From positions 372,001 to 436,000 of the forward strand of contig NZ_LR134331.1 in the NCBI RefSeq assembly GCF_900636965.1: a stretch of DNA of 64,000 nucleotides, in the 5' to 3' direction. Below the pieces are notes generated by a model. The model ran no database searches and was not told where the DNA came from. It saw nothing but the letters and a program-made list of their open reading frames with translations. A program made the position numbers and the translations under genes. Of this stretch, positions 42,004 through 50,340 are shown piece after piece. The first letter of the stretch is position 1, and the number at the start of each line of letters is the position of its first letter. This DNA comes from Lacticaseibacillus rhamnosus (lineage in GTDB: Bacteria > Bacillota > Bacilli > Lactobacillales > Lactobacillaceae).

Positions 42004-43947
42004 ATGCGTATTGATGAACTAATTGATATCAAAAATATTGACACTAGCATTGAACCGATGACAAAAGATCAAGTCATTGACCGGATGATCAGTAAACTAA
42101 GCCAGAATGGTTATGTCCAAGATGCAGACGTATTCAGAAAAGCTATTTATCAACGTGAAAATGAAATTTCAACTGCAGTTGGATATGGCGTTGCAATTCC
42201 CCATGCCCGAACCAGAGCAGTCGAAAGATCAACAATTGCTGTCTTTAGAGATCTTGCAGGTGTTCAATGGGGCCAGGAAAAAGTTAATTTAGTGTTTATG
42301 ATTGCAGCTGAGGAGAGCGCTTCGGATGAACACTTGAAGATGTTGTCAAAGATTTCAACTTTTTTAATGGATGAAAGCTTTCGAGCTAGATTGATAACTG
42401 CAGCTGACCCTAATGAAATATACCAGATTCTTGTCCAAGAGGATGCTAAGAAAGATACTGAAGCCAACATTTCAAATGCGCGAGAATCTGCTGGGAAATA
42501 TCTTATTGGGATTAGCGCCTGCATGACTGGAATCGCACATACGTATATGGCAGCCGAGGCACTTGCTAATGAAGCCAAAAAAAGGGGGATGCGCGCCAAG
42601 ATTCAAACTAATGGTTCGACTGGTGTTGAGAATAGACTAACTTCAAAGGACATTGAAGAAGCCGATGCAATTGTTGTGGCTCATGACGTAAAAGTTGACA
42701 CCACGGTTTTTGGTGGGAAGCCTTTCTTAGATGTTCCCGTAAAACGAGCTATTGATCAGCCCGGCTCAGTGGTTGATCAAGCTTTAGAAAAAGATACGAC
42801 AAGTTCAAAATCTACTCCAACGCATAAGAACCTTGAATCCGCCTTAGGGAAAGAAACTAAGTCTGAAGAAGAGTTGACTGGTAGCGGTAAATTTGCTCGT
42901 GCTTTCTACACGCACATCATGAGTGGTGTGTCGTATATGATTCCATTTGTTGTCGTTGGTGGTATTTTTATCGCAATTTCCTTCATGTTTGGTATCTACG
43001 CATCAGATCCTAAGAGCGATCAGTATAATATCTGGGCAGCATTTTTCAATGAAATCGGTGGTAATGCGGCTTTTAAACTTTATGTTCCGATTCTTGGCGG
43101 CTTCATCTCATGGAGTATTGCGGATAAAGCAGGTTTAGCGCCTGGTATGATCGGCGGCATGATGGCTGTTAATGGTGGATCAGGCTTCTTAGGGGGCATG
43201 GTCGCTGGTTTCCTGGCCGGATATGTTACTCGATTCATTGTCAAAAAGACACAGAATGTTCCTCACTCATATAAAGGGATTATGGCAGTATTAGTTATCC
43301 CGCTCATAGCAACCTTTATTGTGGGGCTTGTTATGTTTTTCCTTCTGAATACACCAATGTCGAATATGATAAGGTTCCTGACAAATTGGCTAAAATCCAT
43401 GACGGGCGTCAACGCTTTCTTGATGGGAGCACTTCTAGCTGGAATGATGGCATCTGATATGGGTGGTCCTATCAATAAGACCGCTTCAGCTTTTGGACTT
43501 GCTATGTTCGCTTCAAAAATCTATGGGCCTTCAGCAGCCTTGATGGTCGGTGGCATGGTGCCTCCGCTCGGAATTGCACTCGCAACTGTTTTGTTTAAGC
43601 GAAAGTTTACAATCCAAGAGCGCGAGGCGGGTAAAGCTAATTGGGTATTAGGGGCAAGCTTCATTACAGAAGGGGCAATCCCGTTTGCAGCAGCTGATCC
43701 GCTGAGGGTGATTCCGGCAAATATTATTGGTGGTGCAGTTGGTGGCGCAATCTGCATGGCGTCAAGCATTACGTTGCAAGCACCCCACGGCGGAATCTTT
43801 GTTATCCCAATTGCCTGCAATAAGCCACTTCTTTATATTGGCTGCATTCTAATCGGAACAATTATAACAGCGCTTATCTTGGGCTTTACCAAAAAGAATT
43901 TGAGCGAACAGCAAATGAAGCAACAGATGGCAGCAGGTATTATCTGA
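42004..43947 (+). CDS. PTS fructose-type EIIABC
   Basis: A 647-residue three-domain permease. EIIA (about 1-150) has the active histidine in VAIPHAR (His67). EIIB (about 165-265) has the phosphocysteine in ISACMTGIAHTYMAAEAL (Cys173). The EIIC (about 300-640) has about 9-10 hydrophobic segments, with GGFISWSIADKAGLAPG and TEGAIPFAAADPLR. The preferred ATG (42004) follows GGAGGTGAAC. The in-frame ATG at 41989 is within the site. Fructose-type enzymes phosphorylate fructose or related ketoses/polyols. The real substrate here is unknown. A terminator follows at 43997. Confidence 0.9.
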   Translation: MRIDELIDIKNIDTSIEPMTKDQVIDRMISKLSQNGYVQDADVFRKAIYQRENEISTAVGYGVAIPHARTRAVERSTIAVFRDLAGVQWGQEKVNLVFMIAAEESASDEHLKMLSKISTFLMDESFRARLITAADPNEIYQILVQEDAKKDTEANISNARESAGKYLIGISACMTGIAHTYMAAEALANEAKKRGMRAKIQTNGSTGVENRLTSKDIEEADAIVVAHDVKVDTTVFGGKPFLDVPVKRAIDQPGSVVDQALEKDTTSSKSTPTHKNLESALGKETKSEEELTGSGKFARAFYTHIMSGVSYMIPFVVVGGIFIAISFMFGIYASDPKSDQYNIWAAFFNEIGGNAAFKLYVPILGGFISWSIADKAGLAPGMIGGMMAVNGGSGFLGGMVAGFLAGYVTRFIVKKTQNVPHSYKGIMAVLVIPLIATFIVGLVMFFLLNTPMSNMIRFLTNWLKSMTGVNAFLMGALLAGMMASDMGGPINKTASAFGLAMFASKIYGPSAALMVGGMVPPLGIALATVLFKRKFTIQEREAGKANWVLGASFITEGAIPFAAADPLRVIPANIIGGAVGGAICMASSITLQAPHGGIFVIPIACNKPLLYIGCILIGTIITALILGFTKKNLSEQQMKQQMAAGII

Positions 43948-43996
43948 GAATTATGCAAGGTGCGAAGCTGAATATAGAGAGAATTATCGATATGAT

Positions 43997-44038
43997 AAAA
44001 GGTTCGGTCATAGTATAAGGACTATACCGGACTTTTTT
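43997..44038 (+). terminator. Terminator after the fructose-type PTS gene
   Basis: A stem including CGGT-ATAGT/ACTAT-ACCG (about 44005-44029) with AAAAGG/ACTTTT flanks and a run of six T ending at 44038. Confidence 0.8.
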
Positions 44039-44103
44039 ATATTGATTCTTGTGACAGTTGTGAATTTCTTATAACTATAAATACTGCACAATTTAAATGA
44101 ATT

Positions 44104-44145
44104 AAAAAAGTAGCAAATACATTTCTTCGATGTATCCGCTACTTT
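44104..44145 (-). terminator. Terminator of sorE on the minus strand
   Basis: AAAGTAGC/GCTACTTT and ATACAT/ATGTAT (44107-44145) form one stem. On the minus strand it is followed by six T. Confidence 0.85.
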
Positions 44146-44232
44146 GAATATTTGATGCTATAAGCTAGTCCTTAAGCTTAAAGTATTTAAGAAATTTTTA
44201 ACGCTGAAAAATTTAGATAGTGATGGTGTTTT

Positions 44233-45471
44233 CTACGCATCATAGTCGGGTTCGTTTGTCAGAATCCAATCCTCTGCTTCTTTTGACCACAAGCCGTCAT
44301 GCTTGGCCAGAATCTTTCCTAGGTCGGTCGTGGGGTCTACTTTGGCTAATTCTATTCGGTCAAATTTTTTACCACTGTACACCAACTTTTTGCCACCGCC
44401 AATTTCAGGTTGATTCATTGTTGTCTCAGCTGCATCGTTTAAGCCCATAACATGGGTAATAACTTTGGAAACGTCCAGCTTTTTCTCGGCAATTAGCTTA
44501 GCTGCTTCTGCTTCATTGTCTGCGTCACCACCTGATGTGCCAACAAAATGAGTAAAATTATAGTGGATGTTGTAGAAATTTACAGACGCAGAAAAGTCTT
44601 TTTTCATCGGGCCTGCAAACTGATTTAAGCACCCATCAGGATTGAGCAGGGAGTCTGCTAAAGTTGCTAACGGTGCAACGCTGATCATCAAAAAAGCGTC
44701 ATCGTACCCATTGCCATCAACTGCATCTAGAAGAACTTCTTTTTGCTCATCAAGTGATAAGTTGTTGACGTTGACAAACTTGATATCTACCCAGTCAGAT
44801 GGATAAAGTTTTTTAGCACGATCCAGTTTGGCCTGATTGACATCGGTTACAACAAGCGTCGACGGCTTTTTTGGACCATGTAGTGCGTAGTCAATGGCAA
44901 GTAGTCCCATTGGGCCTGTCCCGCCCATGATTAACATGTTGCCACCTTCTTTGATACCTGTTGTTGGTTGGTATGAGTGGAAGTTGACATGGTATTGTGC
45001 TCGAAATGCGGCAATAACACAACTTACCGGTTCACACAACGAACCTTCATAATATGCATCGCCTTCGAATGGAATTAAGCACCCCATTGTCATCACTTCA
45101 TCAGGAATAATAATCTTTGTTGCATCACCGCCGATATATGGATATGAATAACCTGGTACAAAAGGCGTGTTTTGACGAGCCAAATTTGGCTGGATTACGT
45201 AATTTTGGCCAGCGTGGAACTTTGACTGCCACTTTTTGCCCACTTTTAAGATTTTTCCAGAAAACTCGTGGCCTAGAACTGCTGGATTATGCGCTAAATC
45301 ATCAGGGGTCTTTTTGTGATCTTCACCTTCCATCGCAAGCTTCCATGATGACATACACATTGTATCGCTCACGACAGTCGCGAGGATCTCATCGTCCTTC
45401 ATTTCGGGAAGGTCAAAAGTGTCAATTCGGAGATCCTTCTTACCATAAATTCGTAATGCTGTACTTTCCAT
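44233..45471 (-). CDS. sorE: L-sorbose-1-phosphate reductase SorE
   Basis: A 412-residue medium-chain, zinc-type dehydrogenase. It has a GHEFSGKILKVG motif for the catalytic zinc site and a nucleotide loop MGGTGPMGLLAIDYAL. It matches the sorbose-1-phosphate reductase type in length and in its place next to sorR. It reduces L-sorbose 1-phosphate to D-sorbitol (glucitol) 6-phosphate, the substrate of SorF. The preferred ATG is 45471, eight bases after GGAGG; the frame start at 45486 is part of the site. It lies downstream of sorR in the same direction, with operator-like repeats in between. Confidence 0.85.
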   Translation of the reverse strand: MESTALRIYGKKDLRIDTFDLPEMKDDEILATVVSDTMCMSSWKLAMEGEDHKKTPDDLAHNPAVLGHEFSGKILKVGKKWQSKFHAGQNYVIQPNLARQNTPFVPGYSYPYIGGDATKIIIPDEVMTMGCLIPFEGDAYYEGSLCEPVSCVIAAFRAQYHVNFHSYQPTTGIKEGGNMLIMGGTGPMGLLAIDYALHGPKKPSTLVVTDVNQAKLDRAKKLYPSDWVDIKFVNVNNLSLDEQKEVLLDAVDGNGYDDAFLMISVAPLATLADSLLNPDGCLNQFAGPMKKDFSASVNFYNIHYNFTHFVGTSGGDADNEAEAAKLIAEKKLDVSKVITHVMGLNDAAETTMNQPEIGGGKKLVYSGKKFDRIELAKVDPTTDLGKILAKHDGLWSKEAEDWILTNEPDYDA

Positions 45472-45485
45472 GTTGATATCCTCCA

Positions 45486-45595
45486 TTCACAAATGTGAGA
45501 ATTGATTGGGTACTTATTTTTTCTAGCTACAAACAGATGTTAATCCAGCAATTTCGTTTGAGCAAGTAAGCGCTACCAAAAAATCACATATGTGA
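45486..45595 (-). promoter_or_regulatory. Operator and cre sites between sorR and sorE
   Basis: Two copies of the sor palindrome, TTCACAAATGTGA (45486-45498) and the perfect TCACATATGTGA (45584-45595), flank a cre-like AGTAAGCGCTACCA (45565-45578; 13 of 14 consensus positions). This suggests that sorE has its own promoter controlled by SorR and CcpA. No clear -35/-10 pair was identified. Confidence 0.6.
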
Positions 45596-45600
45596 AACTG

Positions 45601-46557
45601 TTAGGACAACTCTTTGATTGCCTTTGCTGTTGCTTCGGTAGTAATTAAAGTGTTTAAGAGACCACCTCGAAGAGCGGCAAGGATAGCATTTACCTTTTCT
45701 TCCCCAAAAGCAATTCCAACGGAGTGTGGTACTTTTCGCAATGCCGAAAAAGGAAAGGCAACAAGAATGGAGTCGATATCGCGAGCTAATTTTCCATCCT
45801 TGTCGAAAGGGTGTGAAAGAATATCTCCGACCATATCGGCACTGAAATAAGACTTGAAGTTTGTGTTCTCATAGAACGCTTGCCAATCAGGAGAATCTGT
45901 AATTAGTGAACTTCCGATGCCAAAGATCGCGATATTGACACGATTCCACAATCCTAAGATTTCTTGCGTGTTGGGGTTGGCGAGAAGCTCTTTACGAAGC
46001 GCTTTTGATCTGACAAAGGCAGGGGAATCCAAGACAAACGCTGTTCCGTTTAGCCGATTGGCGAGCCGGTGTGTCAGATAGCTCACATGATAGTTCGAAG
46101 GTATTCTTCCCATTGGGCCACCCACCAGCGGAACAACTTTAATATCACGAAGGCCTTTATCTGTTGGAAATTGACTGATAACACTTGAAAGCGTTGAACC
46201 CCAACTTAACCCAATTACGTCACCACTTTTAATGATTCTTGATAAAAACATTGATGCGTAAACACTCAAAGCGTTTAACTCATTGCCTCCATTTTCAGAA
46301 GCCGGGACTATAACGGCCTCTCGCAAATTGTATTTTTGTTTAAAAAAATCAATAAGTTGGCTGACGGCGGTGGTTTCGGGATTGATTGCGATAGATACCA
46401 CGCCTTCATCCCTAGCCGCCTTCAGAATTCGACTTATTTCGGTTCTGTGAATATGGGCAATGTTAGATATTTCTTGTTGAGTTAGACCGTGCATGTAGTA
46501 AAGATCGGATATCTTGACTAAAGTTGCACGATCATACCGTTTAGGCAAATTTGACAT
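45601..46557 (-). CDS. sorR: Sorbose operon regulator SorR (SorC/DeoR-type sugar-binding family)
   Basis: A 318-residue SorC-family regulator. It has an N-terminal HTH (LYYMHGLTQQEISNIAHIHRTEISRILKAA) and a sugar-phosphate-binding domain (VIGLSWGSTLSSVISQF, KVVPLVGGPMG, VNIAIFGIGSS, SVGIAFGEEKVNAILAALRGGLLNTLITTEATA). The ATG at 46557 has correct spacing to GAGG; the GTG at 46566 is too close. In L. casei SorR activates the sor operon with sorbose, which is family knowledge. It is divergent from sorF, and the shared region holds two operator copies. Confidence 0.9.
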   Translation of the reverse strand: MSNLPKRYDRATLVKISDLYYMHGLTQQEISNIAHIHRTEISRILKAARDEGVVSIAINPETTAVSQLIDFFKQKYNLREAVIVPASENGGNELNALSVYASMFLSRIIKSGDVIGLSWGSTLSSVISQFPTDKGLRDIKVVPLVGGPMGRIPSNYHVSYLTHRLANRLNGTAFVLDSPAFVRSKALRKELLANPNTQEILGLWNRVNIAIFGIGSSLITDSPDWQAFYENTNFKSYFSADMVGDILSHPFDKDGKLARDIDSILVAFPFSALRKVPHSVGIAFGEEKVNAILAALRGGLLNTLITTEATAKAIKELS

Positions 46558-46573
46558 TGATGTCACCTCGAAA

Positions 46574-46672
46574 TCACAAATGTGAAATTATTCAACAGTC
46601 ACGTTGTAACCGATTACATTCCAATTATAATCAAAAGTGAAATTAGTAACAACTTAAGTTTAACATTTGTGA
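46574..46672. promoter_or_regulatory. Divergent sorR/sorF control region with two SorR operators and a cre
   Basis: TCACAAATGTGA lies at 46574-46585 and TAACATTTGTGA, one mismatch from the palindrome, at 46661-46672. A cre-like palindrome TGTAACCGATTACA lies at 46605-46618. The sites recur near sorE, which supports their role as SorR operators. Confidence 0.7.
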
Positions 46673-46692
46673 ATGATGAAAGGAGAAATATC

Positions 46693-47493
46693 ATGTCAGA
46701 TTGGCTCAGTTTGTTAGGGAAGACAATTATTGTTACGGGAGGCTCGTCAGGAATTGGGGAAGCAATCGTCAAAGAGTTACTGCAAAATGGAGCAAATGTT
46801 GTTAATGGTGATTTAAGAGAAGGATCTATACAGGATCCACGCTTAACATACGTAAAGACAGACGTGACTAATCCTGAGGCTGTTGAAAATCTTGCTAAAG
46901 TGGCAACACAGATTAACGGGGAGATTTGGGGGGTTGTCAATAACGCAGGAATTAACAAACCACGTGTTTTAGTTGATCCGAAAGATCCGCATGGGAAGTA
47001 TGAACTTGATGTTCACACATTTGACCAAATATTCAACGTCAATGTAAAGAGCGTCTTTTTAGTTTCTCAAGCTGCAGTACGGCGAATGGTCAAGCAACGT
47101 CACGGAGTTATCGTGAATATGTCTTCTGAAGCAGGTCTAGAAGGTTCTGTTGGCCAAAGCGTATATTCAGCCAGTAAAGGTGCTATCAACGGTTTTACCC
47201 GTTCATGGGCGAAAGAATTAGGTAAATTCAATATTCGAGTTGTTGGCGTCGCGCCTGGCATCATGGAAGCTACAGGGCTAAGAACTCCCGATTATGAAGA
47301 AGCATTGGCTTACACCCGAGGGACAACTGTAGAAGCAATTCGAGCAGGCTATAAGTCCACATCTACAACGCCAATGGGCCGAAGCGGCAAACTGAGTGAG
47401 GTGGCTGACTTAGTTAACTATTTTGTTTCCAATCGTGCTAGCTACATCACTGGGGTTACAACTAATGTCGCAGGCGGAAAATCACGCGGTTAA
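46693..47493 (+). CDS. sorF: D-sorbitol-6-phosphate 2-dehydrogenase SorF
   Basis: A 266-residue short-chain dehydrogenase with TGGSSGIGEAIV, NNAGINKPR, catalytic Ser in NMSSEAG, YSASK and GVAPGIME. It oxidises sorbitol 6-phosphate to fructose 6-phosphate after SorE. The ATG at 46693 follows AAAGGAGAAATATC. The longer open frame to 46582 lies over the operator region and is rejected. First gene of the sorFABCD-G operon. Confidence 0.88.
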   Translation: MSDWLSLLGKTIIVTGGSSGIGEAIVKELLQNGANVVNGDLREGSIQDPRLTYVKTDVTNPEAVENLAKVATQINGEIWGVVNNAGINKPRVLVDPKDPHGKYELDVHTFDQIFNVNVKSVFLVSQAAVRRMVKQRHGVIVNMSSEAGLEGSVGQSVYSASKGAINGFTRSWAKELGKFNIRVVGVAPGIMEATGLRTPDYEEALAYTRGTTVEAIRAGYKSTSTTPMGRSGKLSEVADLVNYFVSNRASYITGVTTNVAGGKSRG

Positions 47494-47527
47494 AACATGT
47501 TTATAAGATTGGAGATGTGCGATAGAA

Positions 47528-47944
47528 ATGGAAATAATTTTAGTTGGGCATGCACATACTGCAAAAGCCTTTAAAGAAGCAGTGGAGATGATTTATGGTG
47601 AGGTGCCAAATTTCCATCCAATAGACTTTACACCTAAAGAGGGTTTGCAATCGTTGACGAATAAAATTATTTCAGCGATTGATCCTAAAAAAGCGTCTAG
47701 TACTTTAATTATTACCGATTTATTTTCAGGAACACCTTACAATGCAGCAGCAGAATTAGTTTTGAAAAAGAAAGCGGCCGATGTTGTCGCTGGAATGTGC
47801 TTGCCCATGTTATTGGAGGTTGCAGTTAACGCAAATAGTATGGATGTTGGTCAACTAGTATCACATTTAATGAAGAGCAAAGAAGAATTCTCAACGAGCC
47901 TTAGCGAAAAATTGACAGCAAATGCAAAGGAGGATGATTTCTGA
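47528..47944 (+). CDS. sorA: Sorbose PTS EIIA (mannose family) SorA
   Basis: A 138-residue mannose-family EIIA. The active-site histidine aligns with His8 in LVGHAHTA, with Ala in place of the usual Gly after it. TLIITDLFSGTPYNAAAEL and GMCLPMLLE are typical of the fold. It takes phosphate from HPr and gives it to SorB. Its stop overlaps the sorB start by one base. Confidence 0.9.
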   Translation: MEIILVGHAHTAKAFKEAVEMIYGEVPNFHPIDFTPKEGLQSLTNKIISAIDPKKASSTLIITDLFSGTPYNAAAELVLKKKAADVVAGMCLPMLLEVAVNANSMDVGQLVSHLMKSKEEFSTSLSEKLTANAKEDDF

Positions 47945-48438
47945 TGATTATTACGCTTGCAAGAGTTGACGATCGCTTAATTCATGGTCAGGTTACAACA
48001 GTCTGGTCTAAAGAATCAAATGCGGATCGTATCATCATCGTCAGTTCAGAGGTTTATAAGGACGATATTCGTAAGACCTTGTTAAAGCAGGCAGCACCTC
48101 CAGGCATGAAAGTCAATATTGTTGATGTACCAAAGGCGATTGCTGTTTATAACAATCCCAAATATAGCAAAGATAAAGTGTTCTATTTGTTTACCAATCC
48201 AAGTGAAGTAGTTGATCTGGTAAAAGGTGGAATTCCATTAAAGAAATTAAACATTGGTGGAATGCAATTTAAGCAAGGTAAGACCCAGATTAGTAAGGCT
48301 GTTTCCTTAAATGCAGAAGATGTTGCAGCATTTCGAGAATTAGATCGATTAGGAGTCAAGCTTGATCTCCGTGTAGTTAAAACAGATCCATCTACAGATA
48401 TTTTGACTAAGATAGATGAAACGTTTGGAAAGGATTAG
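47944..48438 (+). CDS. sorB: Sorbose PTS EIIB (mannose family) SorB
   Basis: A 164-residue mannose-family EIIB with the active histidine in RVDDRLIHGQVTTVW (His14), then RIIIVSSEVYKDDIRKTLLKQAAPPG and LNIGGMQFKQGKTQIS. It transfers phosphate to sorbose during transport through SorC/SorD. It overlaps sorA by one base and is 13 bases before sorC. Confidence 0.92.
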   Translation: MIITLARVDDRLIHGQVTTVWSKESNADRIIIVSSEVYKDDIRKTLLKQAAPPGMKVNIVDVPKAIAVYNNPKYSKDKVFYLFTNPSEVVDLVKGGIPLKKLNIGGMQFKQGKTQISKAVSLNAEDVAAFRELDRLGVKLDLRVVKTDPSTDILTKIDETFGKD

Positions 48439-48451
48439 GTGGTGATTATAA

Positions 48452-49285
48452 ATGGCAATCTCTACCATTCAAATTATTCTTATATTCATCTGGTCTTCAG
48501 TAGTGGGTATGGGAAGTGTATTAGATGAATTTCAGACTCATCGGCCCTTGATCGCGTGTTCAGTTATGGGTTTGATTTTAGGTGATCCAAAGACAGGGAT
48601 TATTTTAGGTGGAACTTTGGAGCTTATTGCCCTTGGCTGGATGAATATAGGGGCTGCACAATCTCCAGATTCGGCTTTGGCAAGTACTATTTCAACAATT
48701 CTAGTTATTGTTGGCAATCAGGATATTCAGAAGGGAATTGCGATTGCTTTACCGGTTGCAGCGGCCGGGCAAGTTCTTACAGTCTTGGCACGAACTGTTA
48801 CAGTGGCATTTCAACATGCGGCGGATCGTGAGGCGGAAAAGGCAAACTTTACTGCCATCATATGGTTACACTTCACGGCATTAATTGTTCAAGCGCTCCG
48901 GGTCTCAATTCCGACCACGATTGTTGCAGTATTCGTGAGTCCAGAAGAGATTAAGAGCATGCTAGATGCATTGCCACAAGTGATTACCGGAGGCCTTACA
49001 GTAGCAGGAGGGTTCATTGTGGTTGTTGGGTATGCCATGATTCTAAATATGATGAGTGTTAAGTATTTGATGCCTTTCTTCTATCTCGGCTTTGTACTTG
49101 GCGGATATTTAAAATTAAGCTTGTTAGCTTGGGGCGCTGTTGGGCTGATCTTTGCTATCATCTATGTTCAACTAAATCCTAAGTTTGCGCAAAACCACAG
49201 CAATGGATCGGGCAGTTCCGGTGGGGCAGTTGCATCGGCCAGTGATCATCCTGCTGAGTTACCAGAAGACGAGTTGGACGACTGA
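48452..49285 (+). CDS. sorC: Sorbose PTS EIIC (mannose family) SorC
   Basis: A 277-residue membrane protein with 6-8 hydrophobic segments. Family motifs are DEFQTHRPLIACSVMGLILGDPKTGIILGGTLELIALGWMNIGAAQ and the C-terminal polar tail. It forms the sugar channel with SorD. The tail (GSGSSGGAVASASDHPAELPEDELDD-like, acidic) is cytoplasmic. Confidence 0.92.
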   Translation: MAISTIQIILIFIWSSVVGMGSVLDEFQTHRPLIACSVMGLILGDPKTGIILGGTLELIALGWMNIGAAQSPDSALASTISTILVIVGNQDIQKGIAIALPVAAAGQVLTVLARTVTVAFQHAADREAEKANFTAIIWLHFTALIVQALRVSIPTTIVAVFVSPEEIKSMLDALPQVITGGLTVAGGFIVVVGYAMILNMMSVKYLMPFFYLGFVLGGYLKLSLLAWGAVGLIFAIIYVQLNPKFAQNHSNGSGSSGGAVASASDHPAELPEDELDD

Positions 49286-49303
49286 AAGGAAGTGTAATGA
49301 ATT

Positions 49304-50152
49304 ATGGCTGATCAACCTGTACAAGTAAATAAACTGAAAACTAAGATTACAAAGGGAGATATGTTTAAGACTTTTGTATTCGAGAACTTTCAACAAGCTT
49401 CATTCAACTTTGAACGGATTCATGCGCTCGCTTTTTGTGTTGATATGATTCCGACAATTAAACGTGTTTATTCAAAGAAAGAAGATCAAGTGGCGGCCCT
49501 AAAACGACACCTTGTCTTCTTTAACACAACGCCGGCTATGTGTGGACCAATTGTCGGTGTGACAATGGCGTTAGAAGAAGGTCGAGCGGCTGGGGAACCG
49601 ATTGATGATGGGACTATTAATAGCTTTAAAGTTGGCTTAATGGGACCCTTGGCTGGTGTTGGTGATCCAATCATGTGGGGCACACTGCGTCCTATTCTTG
49701 CAGCTTTAGGTGCCTCACTGGCACTTCAGGGATCTTGGCTGGGGCCTATTCTGTTCTTCTTCGCTTTTAATGCAGTTCGATTGGCATTTAAATGGTATGG
49801 ACTTCAACTTGGATTTTCGAGAGGATTAGCGCTTGTTAAAGACATGAGCGGTAATCTTCTACAAAAGATTACCGAAGGCGCGACGGTACTTGGCCTCTTT
49901 ATCATGGGTGTTTTAGTCACAAAATGGACAACCATTAATGTACCATTAGTTGTTTCGAAGACGACCGTGAGTGGTAAAACGACAGTAACGACCTTGCAAA
50001 ATATCCTAGATCAGTTTTGTCCAGGACTCTTAGCGTTGGGTCTGACACTGTTGTGCATGTATTTACTTCGGAAGAAAGTTAGCCCAATTCTTTTGATTTT
50101 TGTTTTATTTGGAGTTGGCATCATTGGCTATTGGCTCGGTATTTTGAAGTAA
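49304..50152 (+). CDS. sorD: Sorbose PTS EIID (mannose family) SorD
   Basis: A 282-residue protein with the mannose-family EIID pattern: FENFQQASFNFERIHALAF, FFNTTPAMCGPIVGVTMALEE, FKVGLMGPLAGVGDPIMWGTLRPI, and hydrophobic segments at the C terminus. It works with SorC as the membrane complex for L-sorbose import. It is followed by a small open frame without a normal start codon and then sorG. Confidence 0.92.
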   Translation: MADQPVQVNKLKTKITKGDMFKTFVFENFQQASFNFERIHALAFCVDMIPTIKRVYSKKEDQVAALKRHLVFFNTTPAMCGPIVGVTMALEEGRAAGEPIDDGTINSFKVGLMGPLAGVGDPIMWGTLRPILAALGASLALQGSWLGPILFFFAFNAVRLAFKWYGLQLGFSRGLALVKDMSGNLLQKITEGATVLGLFIMGVLVTKWTTINVPLVVSKTTVSGKTTVTTLQNILDQFCPGLLALGLTLLCMYLLRKKVSPILLIFVLFGVGIIGYWLGILK

Positions 50153-50167
50153 GGGTGAAGTAAAACG

Positions 50168-50323
50168 ATCAATCAAAACACAATAATAATTGCAATCGGC
50201 CTCATACTTTTGACCAGTGGTTTTCTAGTAAAAAACGAAAAGCAGGGTAAGAAGCAGAGATGTAATTTGCTGTATATGATTGCAGGCATTGTCATCGTAT
50301 TAATTGGGCTGAAAGTAATTTAG
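50168..50323 (+). CDS. Small two-segment membrane protein in the sor operon, start codon not canonical
   Basis: Between sorD and sorG a frame free of stops from 50156 to 50323 encodes about 51 residues with a clear protein pattern: a hydrophobic segment (TIIIAIGLILLTSGFLV), a basic loop (KNEKQGKKQR), and a second hydrophobic segment (LLYMIAGIVIVLIGLKVI). No ATG, GTG or TTG lies at the right place. The first possible codons after AAGGGTGA are ACG (50165) and ATC (50168). Either a rare start is used or a start codon has been lost. The 5' end given here is a guess. Confidence 0.4.
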   Translation: MNQNTIIIAIGLILLTSGFLVKNEKQGKKQRCNLLYMIAGIVIVLIGLKVI

Positions 50324-50340
50324 GGAGGGGTTGTTCTTTT

